Source: Stieleria magnilauensis
GTDB lineage: Bacteria; Planctomycetota; Planctomycetia; Pirellulales; Pirellulaceae
Reading direction: 5' to 3'
Length of the DNA stretch: 64,000 nt
Assembly: GCA_007753675.1 (NCBI GenBank)
Contig: CP036432.1
Span: 10,263,381 to 10,327,380 of the forward strand
Within the stretch, counting starts at the first letter, position 1. Each line of letters begins with the position of its first letter. The notes beneath the pieces were generated by a model. It saw only the letters and a list, made by a program, of their open reading frames with translations. It was not told the DNA's origin and did not search any database. Made by a program: the position numbers and the translations under genes. Below, in pieces: positions 8,085 through 16,789 of the stretch.

Positions 8085-9938
8085 ATGACACGACCAAGCC
8101 TTCGCGTCCTTGCTTCGCTCGGCCTCTGGGTCGTCGCGCTGCTGAACGCCTCGCCTGCTCAATCGCTCTCCGAACAGATTGCCGAAGCGGCTCGGCAGTC
8201 GGCCGATCGACTCGATCCGAGCCGAATCGCCAGCCCGGATTCCAGCGCCGCCGAATTCCAAGCGGCGATTGATCAGCTGCGGGCCCACCTGGCCAAAACC
8301 GCAACCGGCGCCAACGCCCAGGCCTGGATCGACTACCTGGAAATCGAACCGGCCCTGCAGGCGCTGCAGTCCGAAGCCAGCGATGTCGAAATGGCCGGCA
8401 AAGCCATCCGCATCTCGCAGAAGGCCACCGGAATCCATCCGGGGCTTGAGGTTCCCGCGGTCCGACGCCTGCGCAGCACCGCCCAGCGATTCAGCGACGC
8501 GCTGCGGTTTCGCCGCAAAGAGAGAACGACCGCCTTGCTGGCACAACTGCTCAGCCGCACCGCCGACCAGTGGACCGAGATCAGCGGAAACCCGTCGCCG
8601 GACCAGATCGCGACGTTGCGGTTGCTGCTGGAACTGCTTGAGCGGACCGATCAATCGGTCGCCCTGGTCGATCGCACACAAAACCTATTCTCGTCGACCA
8701 ATCTTCATCTGACGATCGACGAATCATTGATCCAGCGGGCCGCCAATCGCCGAGTCGACCAATCCTCGGCGGTGCGCGAATGCATTCTCGGCACGCGAAT
8801 CATCGGCAACGCGTTTTTAACCGGCGACGTGACCACCTCGCTCTTGCCCTCGGTCGGCAGCATCCGCCTGCAGATCGCGCTCAACGGAACCGTCACCACG
8901 GCCAACCGGGGATACAACGGCCCGGTTCGGTTGCGGACGTCCGGCTATGGGCAAGTGTACGCATCGCGACTGCTGCAGATCCGTGAATCGGGCATCCAGT
9001 TCGAACCGGTCGTCGTCTCGGGATCGATCAACAACCGCATCACTTCGATCGAGCATCCGCTGCGATTGGTCCGACGCATCGCGCAGAAAAAAGCCGCCCA
9101 GCAAAAGCCGCTCGCCGATCGAATCGCTCATCGCAAATTCATCTCGCGGATGACCGAAGAATTCACGAAAGAAACCGACTCGGCCATCCCGCAGCCGACA
9201 CGCAATCTGGCCGCCGAGATGGAAGCGTACCTGCAACGCTTGGACTTGGCCGAACCGACTCGCACCATCGGCTCGACCGAACATTCGATCAATCTGTTCG
9301 CGACGATCCGCAAGAACAACCAGCTCGCCGCACCGACGCCGCCGCCGGCGATCACCGAGACCAACGACGCGACGGTCCAAATCCATGAATCCCTGATCGA
9401 CAACACCGTCGGCGCGCTGCTGGCCGGCCGCACGATGACGCGAAGCGAATTGCAACAACTGGCCAGCAAAACAAAACGCGGCGCTGAAATCCAAGCCGCC
9501 GCGGAAGACGAAGAAGAAGAACCCGAATTCGAGATCGACTTTCACGACAGCCGTCCGATCATCTTTGAAGCACGCGACGGAAAACTGCGGATCGGCATCC
9601 AGGGGACACGCTTCGCGCAAGGTTCTCGCGAGCTGAAACGATTGCTGGAAATCGTTGCGGTCTATGAACCGACCACCACCGAGTCGGGTGAAGTGGTGTT
9701 GCAACGCGTCGGCGAAACCGAAATCAACTTCCCCGGCACGAAACGCTTGAGTGTCGGGCAAGCCGGTTTGCGGGGATCGATCAAGAAAGGATTCGCCAAA
9801 GCGTTCCCGGAAACCTTGATGGACCGGCCCTGGATCATTCCGGCCGACGTCCAAGTCCCGGCGCTGCAGGGCCTGAATTTCCGCCCCCGCAGCTTCGACG
9901 CCCGCGACGGCTGGCTCACCCTCGGCGTCAGCTCCTGA
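8085..9938 (+). CDS. Large secreted protein of unknown function
   Basis: 617 residues from the ATG at 8085, which directly opens a clear signal peptide (residues 1-27, ending ASPAQS). The frame is open further upstream, but no other start is followed by a signal. The first 230 residues are helical and Ala-rich. The middle has beta-rich stretches, and an acidic patch (EDEEEEPEFEIDF) lies at about 470-485. The last third reads like a beta-sandwich. No catalytic motif or cysteine cluster is visible. Length and composition fit the many secreted proteins of unknown role in Pirellulaceae. Preceding gene and this one are both exported, which hints at an envelope function but does not prove one. Confidence 0.8.
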   Translation: MTRPSLRVLASLGLWVVALLNASPAQSLSEQIAEAARQSADRLDPSRIASPDSSAAEFQAAIDQLRAHLAKTATGANAQAWIDYLEIEPALQALQSEASDVEMAGKAIRISQKATGIHPGLEVPAVRRLRSTAQRFSDALRFRRKERTTALLAQLLSRTADQWTEISGNPSPDQIATLRLLLELLERTDQSVALVDRTQNLFSSTNLHLTIDESLIQRAANRRVDQSSAVRECILGTRIIGNAFLTGDVTTSLLPSVGSIRLQIALNGTVTTANRGYNGPVRLRTSGYGQVYASRLLQIRESGIQFEPVVVSGSINNRITSIEHPLRLVRRIAQKKAAQQKPLADRIAHRKFISRMTEEFTKETDSAIPQPTRNLAAEMEAYLQRLDLAEPTRTIGSTEHSINLFATIRKNNQLAAPTPPPAITETNDATVQIHESLIDNTVGALLAGRTMTRSELQQLASKTKRGAEIQAAAEDEEEEPEFEIDFHDSRPIIFEARDGKLRIGIQGTRFAQGSRELKRLLEIVAVYEPTTTESGEVVLQRVGETEINFPGTKRLSVGQAGLRGSIKKGFAKAFPETLMDRPWIIPADVQVPALQGLNFRPRSFDARDGWLTLGVSS

Positions 9939-9942
9939 GACC

Positions 9943-9972
9943 AAGTGGCGTAAGCTTCCCGCTTGCGAAATC
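9943..9972. repeat. Short repeat of the AAGTGGCGTAAGCTTCC family
   Basis: One arm of the family seen at both ends of 5061-5315 and within 14971-15112 and 46690-46745. Here it stands alone between two convergent genes and may serve as a transcription boundary. Confidence 0.6.
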
Positions 9973-9994
9973 CGTTGCGCCAGCAACCGGAATC

Positions 9995-11212
9995 CTAAAT
10001 CTCTTCGTCTACGAAGATCACATGACGAAAGTAGTTTTGTGACTCGAAGCTTGCCCCGAGCGCGCCGATCAGCAACCCGACCGAACCACTGAACACGGCC
10101 ATTTGCACGTAGTCGGCAAACGTCACGTCGCTGCCGGCCAACTGCGACGAAGCCGCCCAGCTGGCGATCAGGGGCGCGTCGAACAAAAACAGACCGACGA
10201 TCGCCCCGAGCAAGAACAGCGCAAGCCAGGTGACCGCCATTCCCATCAACACGATCCCGAACGCGGATGCGGCGGTGACGACCGATTGCTCGCTTCTGGT
10301 CTGGCTGCGACGAAGCAATAATTGTTGCCGCGTGATCACGTACACGGTGGTCGCGAGTAACGCAAACACACCGAGGCCGTGAACGCGAGCCCACGATTGT
10401 GAGAGCGCCAAATCCCACGCCTCGGCGGTCATCAGCAGCACGGCGACCGTCGAGACCGAGGCCAAGGTGAGTCGGCTCAGTCGGCGGGGGAACTGCCAGG
10501 CTCGCGCGGCCCAGATCGCTTGGGCGATTTCGCGGCGGTTGATCCAGGTCGCCCGTATGGCAAACATCGAATTGCTCATCGCTCGCCCAGAACCTTCTTC
10601 CAAACGTTGGTCGGCCACTTCCGCCAACGCCTCCGCCTGACGCGCCGTCTGGTCGTCATCCACCAAGCCCATCACATCCAGGTCCTTCGCCGTGGCGGGA
10701 TGATAGAGCAGGTGATCCGGCCGGTCGTCACGCGGCAAACCGAGCAGGTGCGCCAGAGAGTGCTGCATCAAGCGGGACACACGCAAGGCGATTTGGTCGA
10801 TCCGTGCCTGCGCCGAAAGGTCCACGCCGGCCGCTTGTGGATCAACCAACGACACCGAAATCACGGCCGCATCAAGCGGTCGGCTGAGCGCGGCAAAGCA
10901 GAACGAAGAATAAATACCGATCAACTCGGACGCCGTGATCACGAACACAAAATCCCAGTGCTTTGCATCGCGGTCTTCGGTGGCTTGTTGCAGCAAGACA
11001 CTCGGCTCGACCCGGCTTCCGGCGGACAGTTCGGGTCGCCGCACGCTGAAGAACTGGAACAGAAACGCGGGGAACCGCTGCTTCAATTCCTCTTGGGTCA
11101 TCAAGACGGCCTGCTGCATCGCTTCACGGTCGATCTCGTCAAACGGACCGGCGGCAACGACCCCGATTTCAATTTTCGTCGATGTGGCGGCGGGAAGTGA
11201 CTCTGTTGGCAT
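9995..11212 (-). CDS. Membrane protein with decayed metzincin-like motif
   Basis: 405 residues from the ATG at 11212; a TTG 30 bases upstream was rejected. The first 215 residues are cytosolic-looking alpha/beta sequence that resembles archaemetzincin-type proteases. At 151-161 it reads HSLAHLLGLPR, where active enzymes have HExxHxxGxxH. The catalytic Glu is replaced by Ser and the third zinc ligand by Arg, so hydrolysis is unlikely. Three to four hydrophobic helices follow (about 249-265, 278-294, 313-345 and 370-388). The role is unknown; a receptor or regulator built from a dead protease is one possibility. The fold assignment rests on the motif spacing and a general resemblance, so it is tentative. 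Confidence 0.8.
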   Translation of the reverse strand: MPTESLPAATSTKIEIGVVAAGPFDEIDREAMQQAVLMTQEELKQRFPAFLFQFFSVRRPELSAGSRVEPSVLLQQATEDRDAKHWDFVFVITASELIGIYSSFCFAALSRPLDAAVISVSLVDPQAAGVDLSAQARIDQIALRVSRLMQHSLAHLLGLPRDDRPDHLLYHPATAKDLDVMGLVDDDQTARQAEALAEVADQRLEEGSGRAMSNSMFAIRATWINRREIAQAIWAARAWQFPRRLSRLTLASVSTVAVLLMTAEAWDLALSQSWARVHGLGVFALLATTVYVITRQQLLLRRSQTRSEQSVVTAASAFGIVLMGMAVTWLALFLLGAIVGLFLFDAPLIASWAASSQLAGSDVTFADYVQMAVFSGSVGLLIGALGASFESQNYFRHVIFVDEEI

Positions 11213-11322
11213 CACCCAATAAACTCCGAGCTGTGGACGCAAACGAATCGACGAGTGTAAATATGCAAACCAAACGAACGACTGGCTGTCTGATTCGCAG
11301 CGGGCGTCGTTTCCAGTGCCCT

Positions 11323-12699
11323 CTAATGCTCGATCGGCACCGGCACCTCGTCCGGCGTGTCTCGATTGACGGTTTCGGGATACTTTCGGAACACGGCGAT
11401 CGCTAAGAGGAAGGCGACAAAAATCAAAATCCCGCCCAACAAGAATGGGGCACCGGCAAACTGGAACGGGGCGATGTCGCTGGTGAAGTAGCCGAACAGC
11501 CCGCTGGTGAACACGATCGGAGCGGCGATGCTGGTCAGTCCTTGCAGCGACGTCAGCGCCCCTTGCACTTCACCCTGTTCGGTTTCATCGACCGTCTTGG
11601 TGATCAAGCTTTGAATGGTCGGCCCGGCCAATCCACCCAGTGCACCGACCGCCGCGATCACCGGCAACATCCAAGCGGCGCTGGCAAAGGCGTAGCCCAA
11701 GAACGAGACCGCGGAGATCACCGTCGCGATCAACAACACGTTGCGTTCGCCGAATCGTTTGACGATCGGACGCACCAACCCGCCCTGCACGATGATCGCC
11801 AGAATCCCCACCCAGCCCAAGAACAAACCGACCGTCATTGCGGTCCAGTCGAAGCGAAATTCGGAGAACAGGACGAACACATTTTCCAACCCGCGTTGGG
11901 CAAACGCCTTGAGTAAAAACACAACCGCAAGCGCGGCGACCAGGGGATAGCGTCGCAGCGTTCCGACGGCACCGAGCGGCCGTGCGTTCTTGAGCGAAAA
12001 CGCCCTGCGTTTCTCCGGCGGCAACGACTCCGGCAAGATGAAGTAGCCGTACAACCAGTTCACCAACGCCAGGCCCGCGGTGACAAAGAAGGGAACGCGA
12101 ATGTCGATCGCGTCACCGAGCACACCGCCAAGCGGCGGCCCGAACGTGAACCCCAGTCCGAACGCCGCACCGACGAGCCCGAAGTTGCGGGCCCGCGTGT
12201 CATCGTTGGAGATGTCGGCGATGTAGGCGTTGCCGACGGTGAAGCTGGCACCGAAGACGCCCGAGATCAATCGGGCCAGAAACAACAACCACAAACTGTT
12301 GGCGAAGCCTTGAATCATGAAGTCGACGCCCAGGCCGAATAGCGCCACCAACAGAATCGGCCGCCGTCCGAATCGATCCGAAAGCCCGCCCAAGATCGGC
12401 GCGAAGAAAAACTGCATCGTCGCGTAAGAGGCCACGATCAGTCCGTAATACAGCGACGCGCCGGACTCATCCAAGCCCGACAATTCCTGGACCAGCGCGG
12501 GCAGCACCGGGATCACGATTCCGATTCCCAAGATGTCGATGAACAACGTCACCCAGATGAACAGCATCCCGGGCTGGCGCCGTTTGGGCGGGTCGACCGA
12601 TCCGCCGTCGTGCGGCGGGGGTGAAGTGGGCGGGGTGGTGGCGGGGTCGGAAGCGAGTCGATCGTCGCCGGACGTTTCGTTCGGCTCTGGCTGATTCAT
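11323..12699 (-). CDS. MFS drug exporter, TetA-like
   Basis: 458 residues. After a polar, Pro-rich N-terminal tail of about 44 residues, twelve hydrophobic helices follow in the pattern of the DHA1 family (12-TM drug:H+ antiporters). Motif A between helices 2 and 3 reads GGLSDRFGRRPILL, and the motif C-like stretch in helix 5 contains GFTFGPPLGG. The overall match is to the tetracycline resistance/multidrug subgroup (TetA-like), but the substrate cannot be told from sequence. The long soluble tail is unusual for the family. It sits downstream of an ABC permease on the same strand, 100 bases away, without an obvious terminator between them. Confidence 0.9.
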   Translation of the reverse strand: MNQPEPNETSGDDRLASDPATTPPTSPPPHDGGSVDPPKRRQPGMLFIWVTLFIDILGIGIVIPVLPALVQELSGLDESGASLYYGLIVASYATMQFFFAPILGGLSDRFGRRPILLVALFGLGVDFMIQGFANSLWLLFLARLISGVFGASFTVGNAYIADISNDDTRARNFGLVGAAFGLGFTFGPPLGGVLGDAIDIRVPFFVTAGLALVNWLYGYFILPESLPPEKRRAFSLKNARPLGAVGTLRRYPLVAALAVVFLLKAFAQRGLENVFVLFSEFRFDWTAMTVGLFLGWVGILAIIVQGGLVRPIVKRFGERNVLLIATVISAVSFLGYAFASAAWMLPVIAAVGALGGLAGPTIQSLITKTVDETEQGEVQGALTSLQGLTSIAAPIVFTSGLFGYFTSDIAPFQFAGAPFLLGGILIFVAFLLAIAVFRKYPETVNRDTPDEVPVPIEH

Positions 12700-12798
12700 G
12701 GAGTTTTTAGGGGAGGATGGTCAGACTGTCGTCGCACGGCCGATCTGTCCGGCCGGCGGCGATCGACTCGGCCACGCATGCTAATTGCTGCGCCGCCG

Positions 12799-14163
12799 CT
12801 ACGCGGCAAGATTCGTACCGACGTCGGTCCGATAGGCACTCGCCGCGGGCAGGATCCCCGCCAGCGCGGCCAGAATCAGAACGAGCGGGAAAATGTACCA
12901 CTCATAGGCGCTGGTCGTTAGTATCCCGACCTGGACCCCCGTCCGGTCCTCGATCAGGCCGCTGAACGCCCAGATCGAGGCATGTGCCAGAAACCATCCG
13001 GTCGTCGCTCCGATCACCGCGACCAAAAAACTCTCCAACAAAATCACCCCGGTCACCGTCCCGCGACGTGCCCCCAAGGCCCGCATCACCGCGATGTCGC
13101 GGCGGCGATCGTTCATCGAGTTGTAGATCGCCACCAGCACGCCGACCGCCGCCACCACACAGGTGATCAGGGTGATCACCAACAGCGCCGTCAGCAGGGG
13201 GCCGATGATGGCGTTCATCAGCTTGGCGATTTCACCGACCGGTGCGGCCGCCTGACTCCGCAGACTCTCGTTGACTTGGTTCTCCAGTACCACGCCCATC
13301 ATCGGCATCCCGGTGCGGACCAGAATCGAAGTGACTTCACGTTCCGGAATCGACAACGGCATGAACCCGTCGGGGTCCTCGGGCGCTTCGCTGGGCGGGA
13401 CGATCGTCTCCTGCCCGGTCAGGGGCTTGGCGTGGTTTTCTTGCAGATAAAACCCTTCCATGTTGACAAACGCGGCGCGGTCGTTGGGCGTGCCGGTCGG
13501 CGCCAACACTCCGACGACCGTGAACTTCTTGCCGTGCCCCTTGCCTTCGGGATCGCCGTGCGTCGAACTGAACTGATCGCCGACGGACAAGTTCAGCTGC
13601 CCCGCGACGCGTGATCCGAGCACGGCTTCGAAATACCCGTATTGCTCGGAGTGGGACACCAGCGCGCGGCCTTCGCGCATCACAAAGGGCTCTTCCAGCG
13701 TCGGACCGTGCCGCAGTTTTTCGAAGAAGTCCGGCGTGGTTCCGACGACACGAAAATCGCCCAGGTAATCGCCCAACGCCAACGGGATGGCATAACCGCC
13801 ACCGATCATCGGCACATAGACGCCGTCACGCTCACCGAGCGCCGGGTCGCCGCCGTACTTGCGAACCATTTCGGCCCGCGTCTCGGCGTCAAAGTACTCC
13901 ATGTATTCGGTGTACGGCAGGTTCTCGATCGGCTGGCTCAGGTAATAAACGCTGTTGAGCGTCAGCTGCAGCGCACTGCCTTTGGGACCGACGACCAGGT
14001 TGTATCCGACTTGTGCGTTACGCGAAAACGCTTCGGTCACGATCCCGAACACCGCCAGCACCATCACCACCAGCGCCACCCCGAGGGCCAACGAGATCGT
14101 CGTCAAGACACTTGAAAGCGATCGATAACAGAAGTTTCGCCAAGCAATTCGGAGCAGCCACAT
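12799..14163 (-). CDS. ABC transporter permease, FtsX/MacB-type
   Basis: 454 residues from the ATG at 14163. The N-terminal helix (about 18-42) is followed by a large extracytoplasmic domain (about 45-310). Three C-terminal helices then complete the FtsX-type permease, including the RRRDIAVMRALGARRG signature between them, where the ATPase couples. Permeases of this class use mechanical work to move lipoproteins, peptides or drugs from the periplasmic side rather than passing substrate through the membrane. The matching ATPase gene lies 81 bases upstream on the same strand, so the two almost certainly form one complex. The cargo is unknown; LolCE-like lipoprotein release and MacB-like export are both possible. 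Confidence 0.9.
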   Translation of the reverse strand: MWLLRIAWRNFCYRSLSSVLTTISLALGVALVVMVLAVFGIVTEAFSRNAQVGYNLVVGPKGSALQLTLNSVYYLSQPIENLPYTEYMEYFDAETRAEMVRKYGGDPALGERDGVYVPMIGGGYAIPLALGDYLGDFRVVGTTPDFFEKLRHGPTLEEPFVMREGRALVSHSEQYGYFEAVLGSRVAGQLNLSVGDQFSSTHGDPEGKGHGKKFTVVGVLAPTGTPNDRAAFVNMEGFYLQENHAKPLTGQETIVPPSEAPEDPDGFMPLSIPEREVTSILVRTGMPMMGVVLENQVNESLRSQAAAPVGEIAKLMNAIIGPLLTALLVITLITCVVAAVGVLVAIYNSMNDRRRDIAVMRALGARRGTVTGVILLESFLVAVIGATTGWFLAHASIWAFSGLIEDRTGVQVGILTTSAYEWYIFPLVLILAALAGILPAASAYRTDVGTNLAA

Positions 14164-14244
14164 GGTCAAGTTCTATGGGGGATGGCAGAGTGTGATTCGG
14201 TTGGATCCGCTGAACGATGGAGGTGGATCATTCAGCGGCAGAAC

Positions 14245-14949
14245 TTAGATCGTTTCAAAAATACGGTTGAGCTTGTCCAAATGTTCCACTCGTTCAAACC
14301 GCTTGGTCACCTCCATCGAGTGCGTGACCATCATCAACGCGATGTTCTCATCACGACAGGAACCGATGATCAAATCCAACACCGTATCGCTGCTGGCCGG
14401 ATCGACGTTGGCGGTCGGTTCGTCGGCCAACAGCAACTTCGGTTTTCCGGCCAACGCCCGTGCGATCGCCACCCGCTGTTGCTGGCCGACGGAGAGTTGA
14501 TTGGGACGGTAGGTCGCCCGATCGGCCAAGCCGACTTTGTCCAGCAGATCGTAGGCGCGATGGGTGTCGATCGCCCGGTTGCCGAACGCCATTCCCAACT
14601 GGATGTTCTCGATCGCGGAGAAGGCGGGCAACAGATTGAAGGTCTGAAAGACATAGCCGACGGTCGCGGCGCGACATCGATCACGTCCCTGTTCGGACAG
14701 CTTGGTCAACTCGATGCCGGCGACGCGAATGCTGCCCGAGTCGGGCGTCAGCAATCCGGCGATGAGATGCAACAGCGTGGTCTTGCCGCCGCCGCTCTGT
14801 CCGATCAGCGCCAGTTGCTCGCCGGCACGAATCGTCAGCTCGGGGATGTCCAGCACCGTCAGCTTGCCACCACCGGGCTGGTCAAACGTCTTGATCACAT
14901 CGGTGATCTTCAGCACATCAGATGTGTTCGAAGTGGTTTGTTCAGTCAC
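14245..14949 (-). CDS. ABC transporter ATP-binding protein, LolD/MacB-type
   Basis: 234 residues from a GTG at 14949; the nearest ATG (14966) is out of frame. All ATPase motifs are present: Walker A GQSGGGKTT (50-58), signature LSVGQQQR (152-159), Walker B LLLADEP (172-178) and the switch His in VTHSMEV. The size and the close match to LolD/MacB-type ATPases fit the FtsX-like permease encoded just downstream. This is the only stand-alone ABC ATPase in the window, so it could also be considered for the ATPase-less exporter operon at 18-25 kb, although the two clusters are separated by smpB and lipA. Confidence 0.93.
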   Translation of the reverse strand: MTEQTTSNTSDVLKITDVIKTFDQPGGGKLTVLDIPELTIRAGEQLALIGQSGGGKTTLLHLIAGLLTPDSGSIRVAGIELTKLSEQGRDRCRAATVGYVFQTFNLLPAFSAIENIQLGMAFGNRAIDTHRAYDLLDKVGLADRATYRPNQLSVGQQQRVAIARALAGKPKLLLADEPTANVDPASSDTVLDLIIGSCRDENIALMMVTHSMEVTKRFERVEHLDKLNRIFETI

Positions 14950-14970
14950 GGTCGGATCGGTGTCATGAGG

Positions 14971-15112
14971 ATCAAGTGGTGTAACCTTCCGGCTTCTAAG
15001 TGGGGTACGCTTCCAGCTTGCCGTTGCAGGAGGTTTGACAGGCTGGAAGCCTCTTCCACCGTGACAGGCTGGAAGCCTGTCCAGGGTGGCAAGCTGGAAG
15101 CGTACCCCACGG
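14971..15112. repeat. Palindromic repeat with GGGTACGCTTCCAGCTTGC arms
   Basis: A 142-base region between the ATPase start and the smpB stop. GTGGGGTACGCTTCCAGCTTG at its left (from about 15000) is mirrored by CAAGCTGGAAGCGTACCCCAC at its right end (15092-15112). Two copies of GACAGGCTGGAAGCCT lie inside. The right arm abuts the smpB stop codon and may act as its transcription boundary. Confidence 0.8.
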
Positions 15113-15622
15113 TTAGCCCCGTCCGCGCATCGCTCGCTGCAACCCTCGGTCGGAGTCTCGTTTTTTGAGTGTCTCTCGTTTGTCGTGAAGTTTCTTGCCC
15201 TTGACCAGCCCCATCACACATTTGGCCAAGCCCCGATCGTTGAAATAAACGCGCAACGGGATCAGCGTCAGCCCCCGCTCGTGGGCCCGTCCGGCGAATT
15301 TGTCGAACTCGCGGGCGTGGATCAGCAATTTCCGGGGGCGGCGCGGGTCGTGGTTCCACATCCCGGCGTTGTTGTAATGGGCGATGTCTGCGCCGATCAG
15401 CCACAGTTCGCGATCCTTGACACGGATGTGGGCTTCGTCGAGCGACAATTTGCCCTCCCGCATTGATTTGACTTCGCTGCCCATCAGCATCAATCCGCAC
15501 TCGAGCGAGTCCAAAATCTCGTAACGATGGCGGGCTTTGCGGTTTTCCGAGACCATCGTGAAGCCCGAGTCGGATTTCTTGTTTGCCGCTGCACCTTTCT
15601 TTTTTGATTTTTTCTTGGCCAT
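15113..15622 (-). CDS. smpB: SsrA-binding protein SmpB
   Basis: 169 residues. SmpB brings tmRNA to stalled ribosomes for trans-translation. The family core is complete: NRKARHRYEIL, the SEVKSMREGKLSLDEA segment, a WLIGADIAHYNN stretch, and the basic tail KRETLKKRDSDRGLQRAMRG that reaches into the mRNA channel. The Lys-rich N-terminal extension (about 20 residues) is longer than in E. coli. The ssrA gene itself, often a neighbour, was not seen in the window. lipA is divergent, with its start 116 bases away. Confidence 0.97.
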   Translation of the reverse strand: MAKKKSKKKGAAANKKSDSGFTMVSENRKARHRYEILDSLECGLMLMGSEVKSMREGKLSLDEAHIRVKDRELWLIGADIAHYNNAGMWNHDPRRPRKLLIHAREFDKFAGRAHERGLTLIPLRVYFNDRGLAKCVMGLVKGKKLHDKRETLKKRDSDRGLQRAMRGRG

Positions 15623-15738
15623 GGTGGGGGGATTGTATCCGGACTCGAGACGATAGCCATTGCCCTTCAGACAGACTCACTACAATACGAGCCCCGAAAG
15701 GGTTCACTTCGTCCACGCGTCTCTCCCCCTGTCCGTCC

Positions 15739-16659
15739 ATGGCCTTTCGATTACCCGTCGTCGCAGATCCTGAAATTCCCGCCGGAACCGCTCTCAGCGG
15801 CAGCGGCCGATTGCCCCGCTGGCTCAAGCGTCCCATCCCCAAGAGCAACGCGAACCATATGACCGAGGGGCTGTTGGAGGAATTGAAGCTGGAAACGGTT
15901 TGCGACAACGCCAAATGCCCCAACCGGATGGAATGCTACAGCCAGCAAACCGCGACCTTCATGATCCTCGGGAACGTCTGCACGCGACCGTGTGGATTCT
16001 GCGCGGTCCACCGGGGACGTCCGCCGGAATTGCCCGAATCAGATGAACCCGATCGCGTCGCCGAAGCCGCCGCCCGACTGGGGCTGAAACATGTCGTCAT
16101 CACCAGCGTCACGCGGGACGACCTCCCCGACGGAGGTGCCGACCACTTTTATCGCTGCGTCGTCGCCGTCCGCGAGCGATGTGGTGCGACGACCGAAGTT
16201 CTGACGCCGGACTTCGTCGCCTGCAAAGACGCCTTGGAACGCGTCATCCAAGCCAAGCCGACCGTGTTCAACCACAACATGGAAACGGTTCCGCGACTGT
16301 ACCGCCGCGTGCGAGGCCCCAAGAGTGATTACCGCTGGACGCTGGGCATGATGCGAAAGGTCAAAGAATACGACGCCGATGTCAAAACCAAGAGCGGCTT
16401 GATGTTGGGGCTCGGTGAAGAACGCGGCGAACTGTTGGACGCCCTGGCCGACCTGCGCGAGTACGACGTCGACTTCCTGACCCTCGGTCAATACTTGCAG
16501 CCGGGTGAAAAATACCTGCCCGTGGTGCGTTACGTCCCGCCGGAAGAATTCGAAGAACTGGGCGAGATCGCCAAGAGCATGGGGTTCAAAAAAGTCGCCA
16601 GCGGCCCCTTCGTCCGCAGCAGCTATCACGCCCGCGACATGGCCGAAACCGACGTCTAG
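15739..16659 (+). CDS. lipA: Lipoyl synthase
   Basis: 306 residues from the ATG at 15739. LipA inserts two sulfurs into octanoyl groups on lipoyl domains, such as those of pyruvate dehydrogenase. Both iron-sulfur clusters have their ligands: the auxiliary cluster CX4CX5C (C55, C60, C66) and the radical-SAM CX3CX2C (C81, C85, C88, in CTRPCGFC). The C-terminal GPFVRSSYHA supplies the conserved serine ligand of the auxiliary cluster. The length is standard. lipB is not in the window. A long hairpin follows 26 bases after the stop. Confidence 0.98.
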   Translation: MAFRLPVVADPEIPAGTALSGSGRLPRWLKRPIPKSNANHMTEGLLEELKLETVCDNAKCPNRMECYSQQTATFMILGNVCTRPCGFCAVHRGRPPELPESDEPDRVAEAAARLGLKHVVITSVTRDDLPDGGADHFYRCVVAVRERCGATTEVLTPDFVACKDALERVIQAKPTVFNHNMETVPRLYRRVRGPKSDYRWTLGMMRKVKEYDADVKTKSGLMLGLGEERGELLDALADLREYDVDFLTLGQYLQPGEKYLPVVRYVPPEEFEELGEIAKSMGFKKVASGPFVRSSYHARDMAETDV

Positions 16660-16685
16660 ATTCAAACAGGGGCAGGTTGTCGGTG

Positions 16686-16761
16686 GGTAGGAAGATTTTG
16701 GAGGTAAGAAAATTAGGGCTCCTCAGGTTCTTCATCTTCTTACCTCCGAAATTTTCCTACC
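16686..16761. terminator. Long inverted repeat between convergent genes
   Basis: Two 25-base arms (16686-16710, GGTAGGAAGATTTTGGAGG..., and 16737-16761) pair almost perfectly around a 26-base loop, midway between the lipA stop and the stop of the FG-GAP gene on the other strand. There is no long T-run on either side, so a two-way terminator or mRNA 3' end stabiliser is inferred from position and structure. Confidence 0.65.
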
Positions 16762-16789
16762 GAATCTATTTTTCTAGACGACCTCCTTT

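Noticed and set aside
8817-10418. 533-residue minus-strand frame
   Set aside because: Spans parts of two real genes on opposite strands and reads as Arg/Asp-rich antisense translation.
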